Under the pieces are notes generated by a model. It was not told the origin of the DNA and made no database searches. It worked only from the letters and a program-made list of their open reading frames with translations. Positions 1 through 10,739 of a DNA stretch of 64,000 nucleotides are shown piece by piece. Origin of the DNA: Blastomyces gilchristii SLH14081 (taxonomy: Eukaryota; Ascomycota; Eurotiomycetes; Onygenales; Ajellomycetaceae); NCBI RefSeq assembly GCF_000003855.2, contig NW_003101682.1, forward strand, positions 187,178 through 251,177, read 5' to 3'. A program made the position numbers and the translations under genes. The first letter of the stretch is position 1, and each line of letters starts with the position of its first letter.

Positions 1-99
1 CATCTTATTATGAGAAGAATCTGATAATAAATTTAATAGAAGAATAGAAATTCTTCTGAGAATCAATCTATAAGCTCTTTCATCATAAGACAGAGGTCT

Positions 100-1400
100 T
101 GTGAGCTTATATAAAGAAGAATCTGAAGAATGACTTCATTTAATCTTTACAGGCCTCTGTGAGAGCCTCTGTGATATTTATAAAGAAGAAGAATAGAGAT
201 CTCAGATTGTGTGTGAACTACTGTGATCTGAACTTTAAGACTATAAAGAGTTGTTATTCTCTATCTCTGATTGAGAATGTGATTAACTGTCTCACAGAAG
301 TTGTTATATTCATATAACTGAATATGATTAATATATATATACAGCTGTGAATATAATCTGAGAATGAATAAAAGACTGTCTTTAGAACTGTACTGAGATT
401 ATTTGAATATCTAGTAATGTCTTTTGATTTGACTAATATTTTCACAGTATTTCAGTCTTTCATTAATAAAACACTTCATGTATATCTGAATGTCTTCATG
501 ATAATATATCTGAATAATGTGATAATGTACTTCATGAAGAAGAAAGAACACACTGAGTATGTATGAACTATATTGAAGATCTTAGATGAGACAGAACTGT
601 ATATTAAGCTTATAAAGTATAACTTCAGTGTCTGTTAGATTAATTTTCTAGAATATGTAATCACTGCAGATAATATTCAGATGAAATCTTCACAGATTAA
701 GACTATTCTATCATGACTGAAGTTAACTAGTATTTATAAGATTCAGATCTTTCTGAGCTTTGTGAATTTCTATAGATAATTTATCTTTGTATTCATAATA
801 ATCTTCTTGACTCTTACAGACATGCTGAAGAATGAAAATAAGAAGAAGTCATTTCATAAATAAAGAATAAAAAGATTATTGAGAAGAGAGAACTGTGAGA
901 ACTTTCTTATTTCAGAAGCTTATAAGATCTTTGTAAGATTGAAACAGATATTCATAGACACAGTAATACTGTTCTACTTTGATTTCTTACTCTTAATCAG
1001 ATTGAAGACAGATGTCTTCTTCTTTATAATTTCAGAAATAATCTTATAACTACAGTTAAATAAGAACTGAGTTTCAGTGATTTTTTTCTTACAGAAGATG
1101 CAACTTGCAGAGATTAACTATAATATTTATAATCAGAAGCTTTTTATAATAGTGAAATTCTTTCATTACTAATGTCACTACTTTAAAAACCTTGTAACAG
1201 TGATTACTGTTAGAACTGATTATAATAGCTTATAACAGTTTACTTTAATCAAGAAACTCTTATAATAACAGGTTTACTGAGCTCAGAGACTGAGTGAGTT
1301 CTGGTTCAAGATAGAGCATATCAAGAGAACTAAGAACTCAGTAAATGAACTCTTGCACAGATCTGACTATGTTAAGAAGATCAGAATAACAGATATAGAG
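100..1400 (+). pseudogene. Reverse transcriptase and RNase H of element A (broken)
   Basis: In frame one reads the RT palm: 'LRLCVNYCDLN' near 200 (family norm LRLCVDYRGLN), 'RLFEYLVMSFDLTN' near 390, and the catalytic box near 490-510 as YLNN instead of the expected YLDD. Both catalytic aspartates would thus be asparagine, as G-to-A changes produce. The thumb continues to 'FLSFVNFYR' near 750. RNase H is seen from about 1090 ('AEINYNIYNQKLF'), through a TD motif near 1220, to 'FWFKIEHIKRTKNSVNELLHRSD' residues near 1300-1370. Stops interrupt all parts. Assignment rests on motif order from knowledge of Ty3/gypsy pol. Confidence 0.8.
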
Positions 1401-1682
1401 AGACTAGAGAAGATAGAAAAGCTTTACAGAATACTCAGACTGAGTGTTGTAAAGAGATTGACTGAAGAGTCTCTCAATTCTCTATAAGAGAAAAGAGAAG
1501 AGAGAGATTAGAAGTCTATACAATTACTCTCTATAATACTGAGAGTTAACACTCTGAGAATCTTTATAAGAATTCTTGAAGAGAGTATCTATAATCTGAA
1601 GAGTTTACAGGCTTTAAGAAGTACTGCAGAAGATCTGATATAAGAAAAAACAAAGTATAAGTCTTTATAAGATGTTCTATTC

Positions 1683-1693
1683 GGGGGGGGGGG
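1683..1693. repeat. Run of 11 G
   Basis: Eleven consecutive G in a region where GG is otherwise rare. It sits between the RNase H and integrase parts of element A. It could be a late slippage expansion or an assembly or sequencing artefact. Confidence 0.9.
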
Positions 1694-1799
1694 AACTGTA
1701 ACTGAAGAATGAATATACTCAGTATATTCAGAAACTGCTCACAGCAGAGATTAATCCTGCAGAAATAAAGAATTGAAGAGACTTAAATAATCTCTTATA

Positions 1800-3110
1800 A
1801 AGAGAGAGCTGAATTTATATATCTATAAATGAGTTTCTATGAGTAGAACTTATTAAAAGATATCATGACTCTTCTCTAGCAGGTCATTTTACAGATACTA
1901 GAACTCATAAGTTACTTATAAGAAAATACTTCTAGCTGAAGATGCAAGAACTTATGAAGAAAATAGTGAATTCTTATATTACTTATCAGAATTCATGAAT
2001 AGTACAGTTCAGATTATATAAAGAACTTACTTCTCTATTCATCTTATAAGAATCTTAGAAACAGCTAGAAATGAACACTGTTATAAGCCTCTCTGAAAGT
2101 AAGAATATATATAATGCCTGCTTTGACAGTGTGCTGATGATAGTAGATCACTTCATCAAGATAATATACTTTATATTCATTTATAAGAACTTAAAGTCAA
2201 AGAATTTGACTTATATCTTTGTTCATAATATAATTCAGTTGTATGAATTATCTGTAAATATTATCTCAGATAGAGAATTAATCTTTACAGAGAAGTTCTG
2301 ATCTGATCTGATAACTATATTTAAGATCTTATGAGATCTAAGCACAGCTTTTTATCAATAGATAGATGATCAGACAGAATATCTGATAAGTATATTGAAA
2401 TAATATCTGTAATGCTTAGTCAATTACAATCAGAATAACTGAGTGTATTAATTATCACTCACAGAGTTTATATACAATATCTTAAAGTATATCAGTATAA
2501 GTAAAACTCTCTTTGAGATGCTCACTGAGACTTATCTGTGAATAATCTTGATGAATCTATGAGAGTACACTATAGAGTGTAATGATGTCTGTAAACAGAC
2601 TGAGAGAATTCAGAATATCTGAGAGAAAGTCTGTGAATTCTTGAGAAAGATCTAAGAGTATCAGAAGAGATACTATAACTTCAAGTATATTATAAAAAGT
2701 TTCAAGAAAGATAATAGAGTCTGACTGAGTCTAGAAAATATCATTATATAGAGATTTAGTAAGAAGCTGAATCTCTTACAGACAGAGTCTTATAAGATTA
2801 TAAAGAAAGTTAGTTTATAGTTCTATAGATTAAAACTGTCATCTGAGCTGTAGATATACAATGTCTTTTATATCTCTTTACTTTATAAGTATAAGAAATT
2901 CTTAGAAGAGAATTCTGTGACTCATCACTCTATTTATAAAGTATTAGAGAGTGAAAGATAATATCAGATCAAAGAAATTATTAACTCAGAGAAGTGAGAT
3001 TGTAAGCTCTGATTCAAGATTCAGTGATAAGAGTATTCTGATAAGATGAATAAGTTCACTTGAAAATTATTCAGATGAATAAGACATCTGTGAAAGCTGA
3101 GATATGACTT
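1800..3110 (+). pseudogene. Integrase and chromodomain of element A (broken)
   Basis: The H2C2 zinc domain is visible near 1855-1990 ('RYHDSSLAGHFTDTRTHKLL'), but its CxxC has become Y-containing residues. The catalytic core follows from about 2071 ('VISLSESKNIYNACFDSVLMI' then 'VDHFIK'), with the second Asp in 'NIISDRELIFTEKF' near 2270-2300. The C-terminal part carries 'IYNVFYISLLYKYK' near 2850, matching the usual IHPVFHVSLL motif. The chromodomain lies near 2945-3080: three of its expected TGG tryptophan codons read TGA and one neighbouring codon TAA. It is not expressible as a protein. Confidence 0.8.
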
Positions 3111-4959
3111 TCATATCACAAATTCTGATAAGTCAGAATAATGTAATCTTCACTAAGAATCTAATTATAACAAAGATATTAATACTGTTATTTATAAATT
3201 CTAGTCTATAAGATAATGAGTTTTTACTGAGATGAACAGTTCACAGTGTATACAAAGAAAAGAAGAAATCATATTCTCATTAAAGTTAAAAAATAAAGAA
3301 AATAAAAACAGAATTATAAACACAATTTAGAGATTAATAAAGAAAAAATAAAGAAAACTCATACTTACATTCTTAATATTTATAACACTTAATCTTCTTA
3401 TAACTATCAATTTCTCTCTTCAAAGAAGCAGAGAGTATCATATCTGTGATATAGATAATTATTATATTTGATATAAAGATCATCAGAAATGCACAGACTT
3501 CAAGAGAGTCAGATATCAGAATATATACAGTTGCAGCAGAATCTTGAGAACTGATTATCAGTGTGTATAATCAGATATCTCTTATAAAGCTATGTCTGCT
3601 CTCTCAGTTGTACTGAAGTATTCAGTCTGAAAATAATTGAGATACAGAGAGAGAGCTTATCTATTCAGATTAACTCTTATCACAAATTCATAGCATTCAC
3701 ATTGTCTTGATTATCTGGATTTTGTGAGTACTCAGAGACTTATCTTTTATTAATAATGAGATTGTGAAAATGCGCTGCAGCGCGAGAACTGTTGATAGAA
3801 AATCTAAACATATTCACATATGTCTGATTAGAGATTATGTGAGTAGAGATAGGCCTACAGAACTGCAGAAAGTACTGACAGTATCAGAAGCTTTGCAGAA
3901 ACTATTAACTAGAGTCTGTAAGAAATTACTTATAAAGAGACTTACAGCAAAGAGTAGAACTATACTACTTAAAGTCAGAGACTGATCTGAGAGAGACTCA
4001 GAGTTAATCACTGATCTGAAGATCAGATGTGATGACAGAGCTGAAGAAAGTGAAGACACTGTTATAAGTGATAACACTTCTGCTTTATCAGCTAGTAAAA
4101 AGTAATCAGAGAAGTTATGAAGATGTCTGTGAGAAGCTCAGCAGTGATCAGATATTATTTATAAAGATATTGAAATTGAAAAAATTTTTATTCTTGAGAA
4201 GTTCTTGAACTAATATACAGACATTGTCAGAAACACTCTCTCTCTATTATCTGAGTGAAAACACTTTATGAATGAATGAGAATACTCACAGTTTATAAGA
4301 ATGAGAGCTGTTACAGAAAAAGAAAAAAGAAGATGAGATTTTATAAACAGATCTGAAGTATTTATACTACTCTAGAGAAGTTTGTTTATACTATGAGTGA
4401 TTCTGTAGAATAGTCAGATCACTCTAGTAAATAAAGAATGATTATGAATTACAGATCTTAATCTTTCTATATAACTATAAAGAGTGATTGCAGACTGTGA
4501 ATATCTTGATTCTATAATTCTACAGAGTTAATAAAAGAATAGAAAATTCCTCACAATTCTACAGTGTTAAAAAATGATGATTTGTGAGAATGAGTGAAAG
4601 ATCAACTCATAAATGCTTCTCTTTGATGAAAGTGATCTCACAGAAAGTGATTCATCTGCAGAATGAATCTGTGTAATGATTATATAAGAATCTCACAGAA
4701 ATGATTAAGAGTCAGTCAGAACTCTTCTATATGAAAGATGTAAGATAAATCTGTATGATAGTCAGAGAAAGATCTGCAGGTTACAAAGAATCTCACAGAA
4801 TAAGAAACTGAGTGACAGACTCTTTTCTCTTCATGATAACAATGGATTTTTCCTCACTGAGATTTTTTATAGATATGAAGAGTTTTAGTGAGTATCACTG
4901 CAGTACTGAGCCTGATTCTATGAAATCACTCAGTGAAAGACTTCATAAACAAAGTCTTA
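3111..4959 (+). other. 3' tail of element A, no clear gene
   Basis: About 1.85 kb separates the chromodomain from the polypurine tract, longer than a usual gypsy 3' untranslated region. An open stretch at 3764-3985 (73 codons) continues beyond one stop in Lys/Ser/Glu-rich sequence to about 4105, and Cys residues occur in a frame near 3435-3580. This suggests a former extra ORF, but I cannot assign it to a family. Positions 3772-3783 hold a GC-rich 12-bp perfect palindrome. Confidence 0.4.
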
Positions 4960-4973
4960 GAGAGGAAGAAATA
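4960..4973 (+). other. Polypurine tract of element A
   Basis: A purine-rich stretch (AGAGAGGAAGAAATA) directly abuts the TG start of the LTR at 4974. A polypurine tract lies immediately 5' of the 3' LTR in LTR retrotransposons, so this fixes the plus orientation of element A. Confidence 0.65.
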
Positions 4974-5230
4974 TGTAAGAAATCTCACTTCTTACAGATT
5001 CTTTATCTCTATTTCTATCTCTCATGTAATTAATAGAGTTAGCAGCTCTTGACTACACACAACTATATAGACTGAAGTTTGCAATTACTATTCACAACTC
5101 AGCTTGAATACTATTATACATTTGATCTCTATATTTATCTTTCTACTGTGAATACTTCTAGTAGTTAACAGTACATATCACGCCAAGCTGCGAACACCCG
5201 AATAATCGCCTGCGAGTACTTATTCTTACA
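4974..5230 (+). repeat. 257-bp 3' LTR of element A (family A)
   Basis: It starts TGTAAGAA and ends TTCTTACA, an inverted-terminal TG...CA pair as in LTRs. A second copy of exactly 257 bp lies in inverted orientation at 17785-18041, differing almost only by transitions. The last 60 bases (about 5178-5217) keep a cluster of CG dinucleotides while the first 200 bases are nearly free of them. Confidence 0.85.
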
Positions 5231-5279
5231 TTATATCATGTCTTATTATTATTGAATTGATAAAGAATGAAATAGTCTA

Positions 5280-6368
5280 CAATCTTTTAACTCAACTACT
5301 TTTAGAATTTATTGATAAGTTATAGCAGAGAGATATCTCTACTACAGCTTGAATTCAGAAGTTAAAGAAGAAAGAGTTCAGTTTAAACTTAAAAGAGATA
5401 GACTCTGAGTAGAGTGATACTGCTAAGAAATCAAGTTATTAATAGCTAGAAGAATATGAACTTCTACTGCTAAATAATTCAGTCTTCATCTCTTATAGCA
5501 GAGCAGTGTATCAGAAGTTATTAAGAATTCATTATAATAATTTTCATACTGAGCACTTTAGATTAGAGAAGACTGAAGAGCTTCTAAAATATAAATATAT
5601 TTAAAACAAGCTTCAGATAGATGTCAAAGAGTATATTAAGACTTATAATATCTGTTAAAGAATAAAGACTCTATGATATAAGTAATACAGTGAGTTGATA
5701 TCACTGTCTATTTCAAAGAACTTATAATAAAATCTATCAATGAATTTCATAGTTAATCTGCTGAAGTTGATAAGAGTCAAAGAATATAACTTAATTTTAG
5801 TCATTATTAATCACTTTATAAAGATGATTAAATATATCTCTATTGATAAAAAGATTAAAGCCTCTGAATTGACTGATCTGTTTTTAAATATTATTATTTA
5901 TGATCACAGTACTCTGAAATTATTGATAATAGATTAAGAATCTCTCTTCATCAGTAAATACTGATCTGCTTTTTACTATTATTTTATCATAAGATGTCTT
6001 CTCAGCACTGCATTTCATCTGCAGACAGATGATCAGACTGAATATCAGAATCAGATATTAGAATAGTATCTTTAAGTATTCTATTTATATTATTAGAATA
6101 ATTGACTTAAGCATCTTCTGACTGCTGAATTCATGTATAATAATGCAAAAAATGCAATCTTAAAAGTATCTTCTTTCTATACTTATTATGAATATAATTT
6201 TTTATTACTCTGTGACATTATGAATAATGTTTCAAAGAGAGAAATAGACAGTCAGAATATTAAATAAATACAGATAACAGAGTACTTCTTAATATCAGAA
6301 GTAAAAGCTAGATTAAAACTTTTAAATAAAATTTATAAGAAGACAGTGAAAAGTATTCACTATGCTCA
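5280..6368 (+). pseudogene. Element B integrase, first part, interrupted at 6368
   Basis: Readable as gypsy integrase with stops. The zinc domain is near 5500-5670 (LLRIHYNNFHTEHFRLEKTE, then a CxxC relic 'TYNIC'). The core starts near 5740 ('MNFIVNLLKLIRVKEYNLILV'), the second Asp lies near 5930 and is followed by a TAA, and 'LSTAFHLQTDDQTEYQNQILE' is near 6003-6065. The frame runs on to 6368, where the LTR of element C begins, and resumes at 14640. RT and RNase H of B are not in front of it; the LTR of element A sits there instead. Confidence 0.8.
6365..6368. other. Target-site duplication CTCA, left copy
   Basis: The four bases before the LTR of element C are CTCA and the four bases after its other LTR (14636-14639) are also CTCA. 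Ty3/gypsy integrases usually make 4-6 bp duplications. Confidence 0.65.
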
Positions 6369-6543
6369 TGTGATTCAAAGGTTGCTTAAGCCAGTGTACG
6401 ATTACAGGCATACGCCGGCTTCTTATATATTGTAATATTGTACACTAAATTAATTAGCAGCTGCTATGGCCTCTTTACACTCATAAGCAAGTTCAGAAGC
6501 AGCTGTGTTATTATTCAACAGTCATATATTCTTCTGAATCACA
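6369..6543 (-). repeat. 175-bp 3' LTR of element C
   Basis: Begins TGTGATTC and ends GAATCACA, a perfect 8-bp inverted terminal pair. It matches 14461-14635 over its full length without a gap. By eye about 22 positions differ, all transitions. The TATATA box-like stretch next to GCCGGC near 6410-6425 is conserved in both copies. Confidence 0.92.
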
Positions 6544-6556
6544 TTCTCTCTCATCA
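6544..6556 (-). other. Polypurine tract of element C
   Basis: On the minus strand the sequence TGATGAGAGAGAA lies directly before the TGTGATTC start of the 3' LTR. Its place gives the minus orientation independently of the coding frames. Confidence 0.65.
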
Positions 6557-7070
6557 GATTCAGTCACATTTACATGATCATAACATCCACCCTAGCTTCA
6601 TGCGGATTAGCATGCCACTAGTGTTCACAATCATGTGACCTATCTCTGATTCAGCTAGCATTTCATGTATGCTCTCACAAAGAAACTTCCACTATATTAC
6701 ATCTCTCATTCACTAACTTTTCTCATTCTTCAATCATCTTCTTCATCATCATCATCATTGAATATCACTATCTCATTTAAGATTTCTATTCCTTGTTCTG
6801 TTCAACTCTTTTCATCTGTTCATCTATCACATTGTACATGTTTCTGGTGATGATCTCTCATTCTCATAACAAGTGTTCTTGTAGTACTTATACCAGGCAG
6901 TTCATTAGCAGTAAGTGTAATGCATTGTGAAATGTGATCAGGACTTGTTTATCTTCTAACAATCACCAGAATGTACTATCATGAATGACACATCTTCTTC
7001 ATCTTCTTATACATTCTTGACTGTTTCCTTCTCAGTGAATTTCTGATCATGTTTTCTGACATGATTTTAT

Positions 7071-7520
7071 GTGAATGCAGATGCTGATATATTTATTTTT
7101 ATTCATATAGAATCTTTACACATTGACAGATCTGCATTCACTGATGATAGTGAACTCAATGTTGAATCATTGATTGAGAACTTAGAGAACATGATAATGA
7201 AGAAATTGTCTGTGCCATGTGTGGCCAGATCTTCTGTGTCCCTTCCTGCTCTCTCTGTTCCTTTCTCTGCTGCTTTCTCTCAATCTTCTACACCTGTCTC
7301 TGTGTCTGGTTCTCCCACTCCTGCTACTCCTGTTCCTGTGACTCTCACTCCTGCTACTCCTGGTTTTGCCATCTCTGCTTTCATTACCAGCTCTCCCTGT
7401 TTCAAGAAGATGTTGTGTAAACTTAATGAATCATGTTTCTCAGCATATACACTCTCACTCTTCTTACTGACTTTCAGAATAATTTATTGTATAAAGACTG
7501 TATATAATACAACTATCTGA
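7071..7520 (+). other. Ser/Pro/Thr-rich ORF antisense in the tail of element C
   Basis: A 149-codon open frame in the plus direction, opposite to gag-pol of element C. It has an acidic N-terminal part (residues 1-48) and a low-complexity part with repeated TPATP and PVxVSGSP units (residues about 50-105). It and the next two ORFs have fewer stops than the rest of the block. It may be a former cargo gene with the Cys-rich ORF downstream. I recognise no domain in this part. Confidence 0.4.
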
Positions 7521-7527
7521 AGTTTAG

Positions 7528-7830
7528 TTGCAGATGCTGATTATTACATTTATTTTAAATATTCATAATAAGACAATTGTTCATTTATATCAGAGAATCA
7601 CTCTTCTTCTTAACAGTATTAAGATTATAAGTCTTTTTCTTTTTTATCTTTTCTTTCTGATGCTGATTTTTCTGTTCTTAGAAGAAATTGTTATAAGTTT
7701 TGCTATGTATGAAGTCATGATGTTCACAGATATCAAGAAGCTTTTTACAACTGTAAAGTTCAATATCACAGAGATATCTGCTCTGATAAATTTCTTCAGA
7801 ATGATAGATCTATATCAGTCTATTCTCTGA
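7528..7830 (+). other. 100-codon ORF antisense in the tail of element C
   Basis: A plus-strand frame between the Ser/Pro-rich ORF and the Cys-rich ORF, with a hydrophobic stretch near residues 28-52. It may be part of the same former gene, interrupted by mutated stops. Function unknown. Confidence 0.3.
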
Positions 7831-7848
7831 TATCTGTCATCTGACTTC

Positions 7849-8103
7849 ATGATACAGGCAAAAGATATCTGTGTTTTCAGAAACAGAAACACAGATATTG
7901 TACTCTTTTACACTCACAGATGTGAGACTCATACATCTTGTCTAAAATGTCATTGTGAGAATGAGTCATTTGCATACTGTGTTCTGCTTCCTGTATTCTC
8001 TCATGTCTCTCTCTCTCTTTCTGAGAAGCCTCATGCATGTTGTAATTGCATGTATAACTCTAAGATCAGCAGGTGTTTGTTCAGTAACTGTTCTTATCTC
8101 TGA
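7849..8103 (+). other. Cys-rich ORF resembling the fungal DUF3716 zinc-ribbon-like motif
   Basis: An 84-codon plus-strand frame with a regular Cys pattern: CLKC then about 10 residues to 'YCVLLP', a short linker, and 'ACCNCMYNSKISRCLF'. The order C-x2-C ... CV-x2-P ... AC-x-NC-x-YN-x3-SRC-x-F is what I know from DUF3716 domains in fungal hypothetical proteins. The metal-binding role is inferred. It lies inside element C but in the opposite direction to pol, and its cysteines survive although the surroundings are strongly mutated. Confidence 0.45.
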
Positions 8104-8146
8104 TTTTGCAATTTTCATACACTAATAATGATTCTTAGTTGCTCTG

Positions 8147-8518
8147 ATGTTAGAGGTCATTCTAATCAAAGATGATAACACTGCTGAGACTACTCTCTCT
8201 CACTCTCAAGCTTCTCTCATTACTTTCTCTCTCTCTTCTGTGAGAAAGATTGTGTGTATATCAGATTATAAGTGTTCAGCTCTGAGTAACTCTCACTGTT
8301 ATTCATTCAGTTCTGCATCTTCTTCTTCTTCTGTTTCTTTCATCTTCACTCTTTCTGCTCTGGCTCCTGGTCCTGCAGATTCTGCACTCTTCTTCAATTT
8401 CTCTATGCATACACATGCGCATTTCTATATTGGCATTCCAGCCAATCTTGTGATAAATGATATTAATGTTGTATGCAGAGCAGTAGAGAAATCAGAGATG
8501 TGTACAGTATTATTATAA
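8147..8518 (+). other. 123-codon Ser-rich ORF antisense in element C
   Basis: A plus-strand frame rich in Ser/Thr with a hydrophobic, Pro-containing segment near residues 70-80. It directly follows the Cys-rich ORF. It could be the continuation of the same gene or chance openness in CT-rich sequence. Confidence 0.3.
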
Positions 8519-9744
8519 GAGCAGCTTACAGCTCTTGAATTTCTTACAGATCTCAAGTTTTAAGATTTTCTTTGTTTTTAATGTTTTTCAGATGACATGG
8601 TGTTGGAAATAGATTTAAATATATGATGTATGAAAATGAATGAGATGTATATAATAATATTTGTCTTTTACAGCTGACTCTTACAGTTGATAATCAATTC
8701 ATTATCTCTTTTCTTTTCTTACACTTTTTCTTTATCTGCTAGTCACTACTCTTATATGATCTCTATATGATACAGTGTTCAGTGACTAGGTTTGACAGCT
8801 TTCATCTTTTGTGATTCTGTCTTGTGTATTATACTATCTCTCTTCACTCACTCAGATTACTACAGTGAACAGCTTATTAAAACTAATCTCATCTGATCTC
8901 TGAGTGTTCTCAGAGGTCAAGATAGCTTAGTCTCATGTATTCACAGATGTTTCAGATAATTCATTCTCTATAGTCTCTGTGATTGAACTGGTGTAAACAG
9001 TCAAATTCAACTCTGAATTTCTTTTTCTTCTGTAATCTGACTCATATATAAGTCTGCTGCTTTGAGACTGCTCTTTACTGCATTACATCTGCTGTCTGCA
9101 GTGTGTTATCATACAACTGACTACAGTCTCATCACTTATTAAAGTGTGATATTCACCTGATTTCTTCATTACTTCTTATTCTTTTCTTATAATTATGAAA
9201 AGATTGAAATAAGTGAGATTATCTGATTTATAAGCATCTATAATTTCTCTTACCTCATAAGACTTTTCAATTATAAGTCTCTTCTTTTTCAATGCTGATG
9301 ATAGTGCTGTGAATAATCATAATTCACTCAGATCTTGTATATTTACTTTCATAAGTCATGAATTATTTATTAAGTTGTATAAGATCTGTCTCTCTGATTC
9401 TTTCAATGCATACATTCTCAGAGAATGTGATTTGAGTATTTTATATGGCTTAAATTATCTAGATTGAAACTTCTCAGAACTCTCATTATATACAAGAACT
9501 TATGTTCTCATCTTGAGACTTGATTTCTTAACTAGTGAGTCTCATATTCTTTTCAATTGAATTGCTCAGTTCAGAAGTAACTCATTAGCTTTTGCACATG
9601 CATGGCTGATCTCTTTCAATCTTGATTTCATGTCTGTGACTGTTGCATCTGCAACTACTACTGCTGCATTTGCAACTGTTGTTCTCTTTCTTATCTTTTC
9701 TGAAGTATTCTTCAAGATGCGCGGATGCAATCTATACAACAGGT
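8519..9744. other. Tail of element C without recognisable gene
   Basis: AT-rich, CG-poor sequence between the antisense ORFs and the integrase of element C. I see no domain, on either strand, that I can name. Confidence 0.5.
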
Positions 9745-9749
9745 AGAAT

Positions 9750-10560
9750 GATGAACACTTGAAGACTGCATGCTGTCAAATCTGTGTGATCAGTAGCACC
9801 TGCCTGAGATATTCATCTCATAGTCTTATAGGCTTACTCACTAGATATTTCATCAGCATGTTACTCAAGATTTCATTCAAGCATTTCATCTTCTCATTTA
9901 TCTGCAGATGATATAACATTGTTCTATAATATCTTATCTGTAACTGACTTATGAAATGCCTTATCACTTCTTCTATGAGATTCACACTGTTATCAGTTAG
10001 AATCTCACACAGCATTTTACAGTTAACATAGATCTCATCATGTAGAAACTTCATCATTATCTTCTCTGTCATCTCTGAAACTGCTTTCATGACTGGCCAG
10101 TCAGTAGTGTAATCAATAGCAGTGATTATTCATTGATTTTCATTTGACATCTGCAGCAATATGTCTATGAGGTTCATCTCTTATTATTTAAACAGTTGTA
10201 TCATACACTTCATCTGATATTGTACTTTCTTATATTCTAACCCTTTCTTAGATTCTTTTGTAACCTGGCAATTCAGGCACTTATGAGTGTATGTCTGAAT
10301 GTTCTCAGTCATACTTGATCAGTATGCTCTTAATTCAAGTACATCTATAAGTTCAGAGCTTTCTAAGTGACTGAATTCTTTGTGCATGTGAGCTATTAAG
10401 TTGCATCTAAATAAAGGTTCTAGATAGAGAGCTTCTACATATTCTAGATCATAATAAAGCACAATGTCATTTTTCAATTTTCTCAGCTTGAAGTTCAGAA
10501 GCATCTCTTCTACTACTCTCATGAGATGCTTATCATCTGACATCTTGTCATTCTTCAAGT
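9750..10560 (-). pseudogene. Integrase of element C (broken)
   Basis: On the minus strand the zinc-domain part reads 'LYLEPLFRCNLIAHMHKEFSH' near 10430-10370. The core reads 'MKFLHDEIYVNCKMLCEILTD' near 10055-9990, with an Asp in 'ILTDNSVNLIEEVIRHFISQL', then 'YHLQINEKMKCLNEIL' near 9910-9850 (usual YHPQTNGKVERLN). The match in order and spacing to gypsy integrase is clear. Several Pro, Thr, Gly and Arg positions are changed as transitions would do. A stop splits the two halves. Confidence 0.82.
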
Positions 10561-10739
10561 GAGAGATTATGATGTTTACTCATTCTGATTCCTTGTATTC
10601 TCTCAGTATATTTAACACAAATGTTTCTTGTATCTGATTCACAGAACTCTCACTCATGAAATTAAGTCTGTAACTGATTATATCAGACATCACAGCATTC
10701 AATCTCTTTCAGTATTTAATATGAAGATTGTACACTTGA

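Larger units (their letters stand above)
1..5230 (+). mobile_element. Ty3/gypsy chromovirus-type retrotransposon A, mutated, 5' part outside the window
   Basis: A degenerate LTR retrotransposon read on the plus strand. In order one can follow reverse transcriptase (about 100-850), RNase H (about 1040-1390), integrase zinc domain and core (about 1800-2900), a chromodomain (about 2940-3110), a long 3' tail, a polypurine tract and a 257-bp LTR ending at 5230. RT-RH-INT order is that of Ty3/gypsy, and a chromodomain after integrase marks a chromovirus. The frames are kept with few length changes, but many tryptophan and arginine codons are now stops, so the element is dead. Its 5' LTR and gag would lie left of the window. 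Integrase of another element begins right after the LTR, so A probably inserted into element B; the left junction needed to prove this is not visible. Confidence 0.85.
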
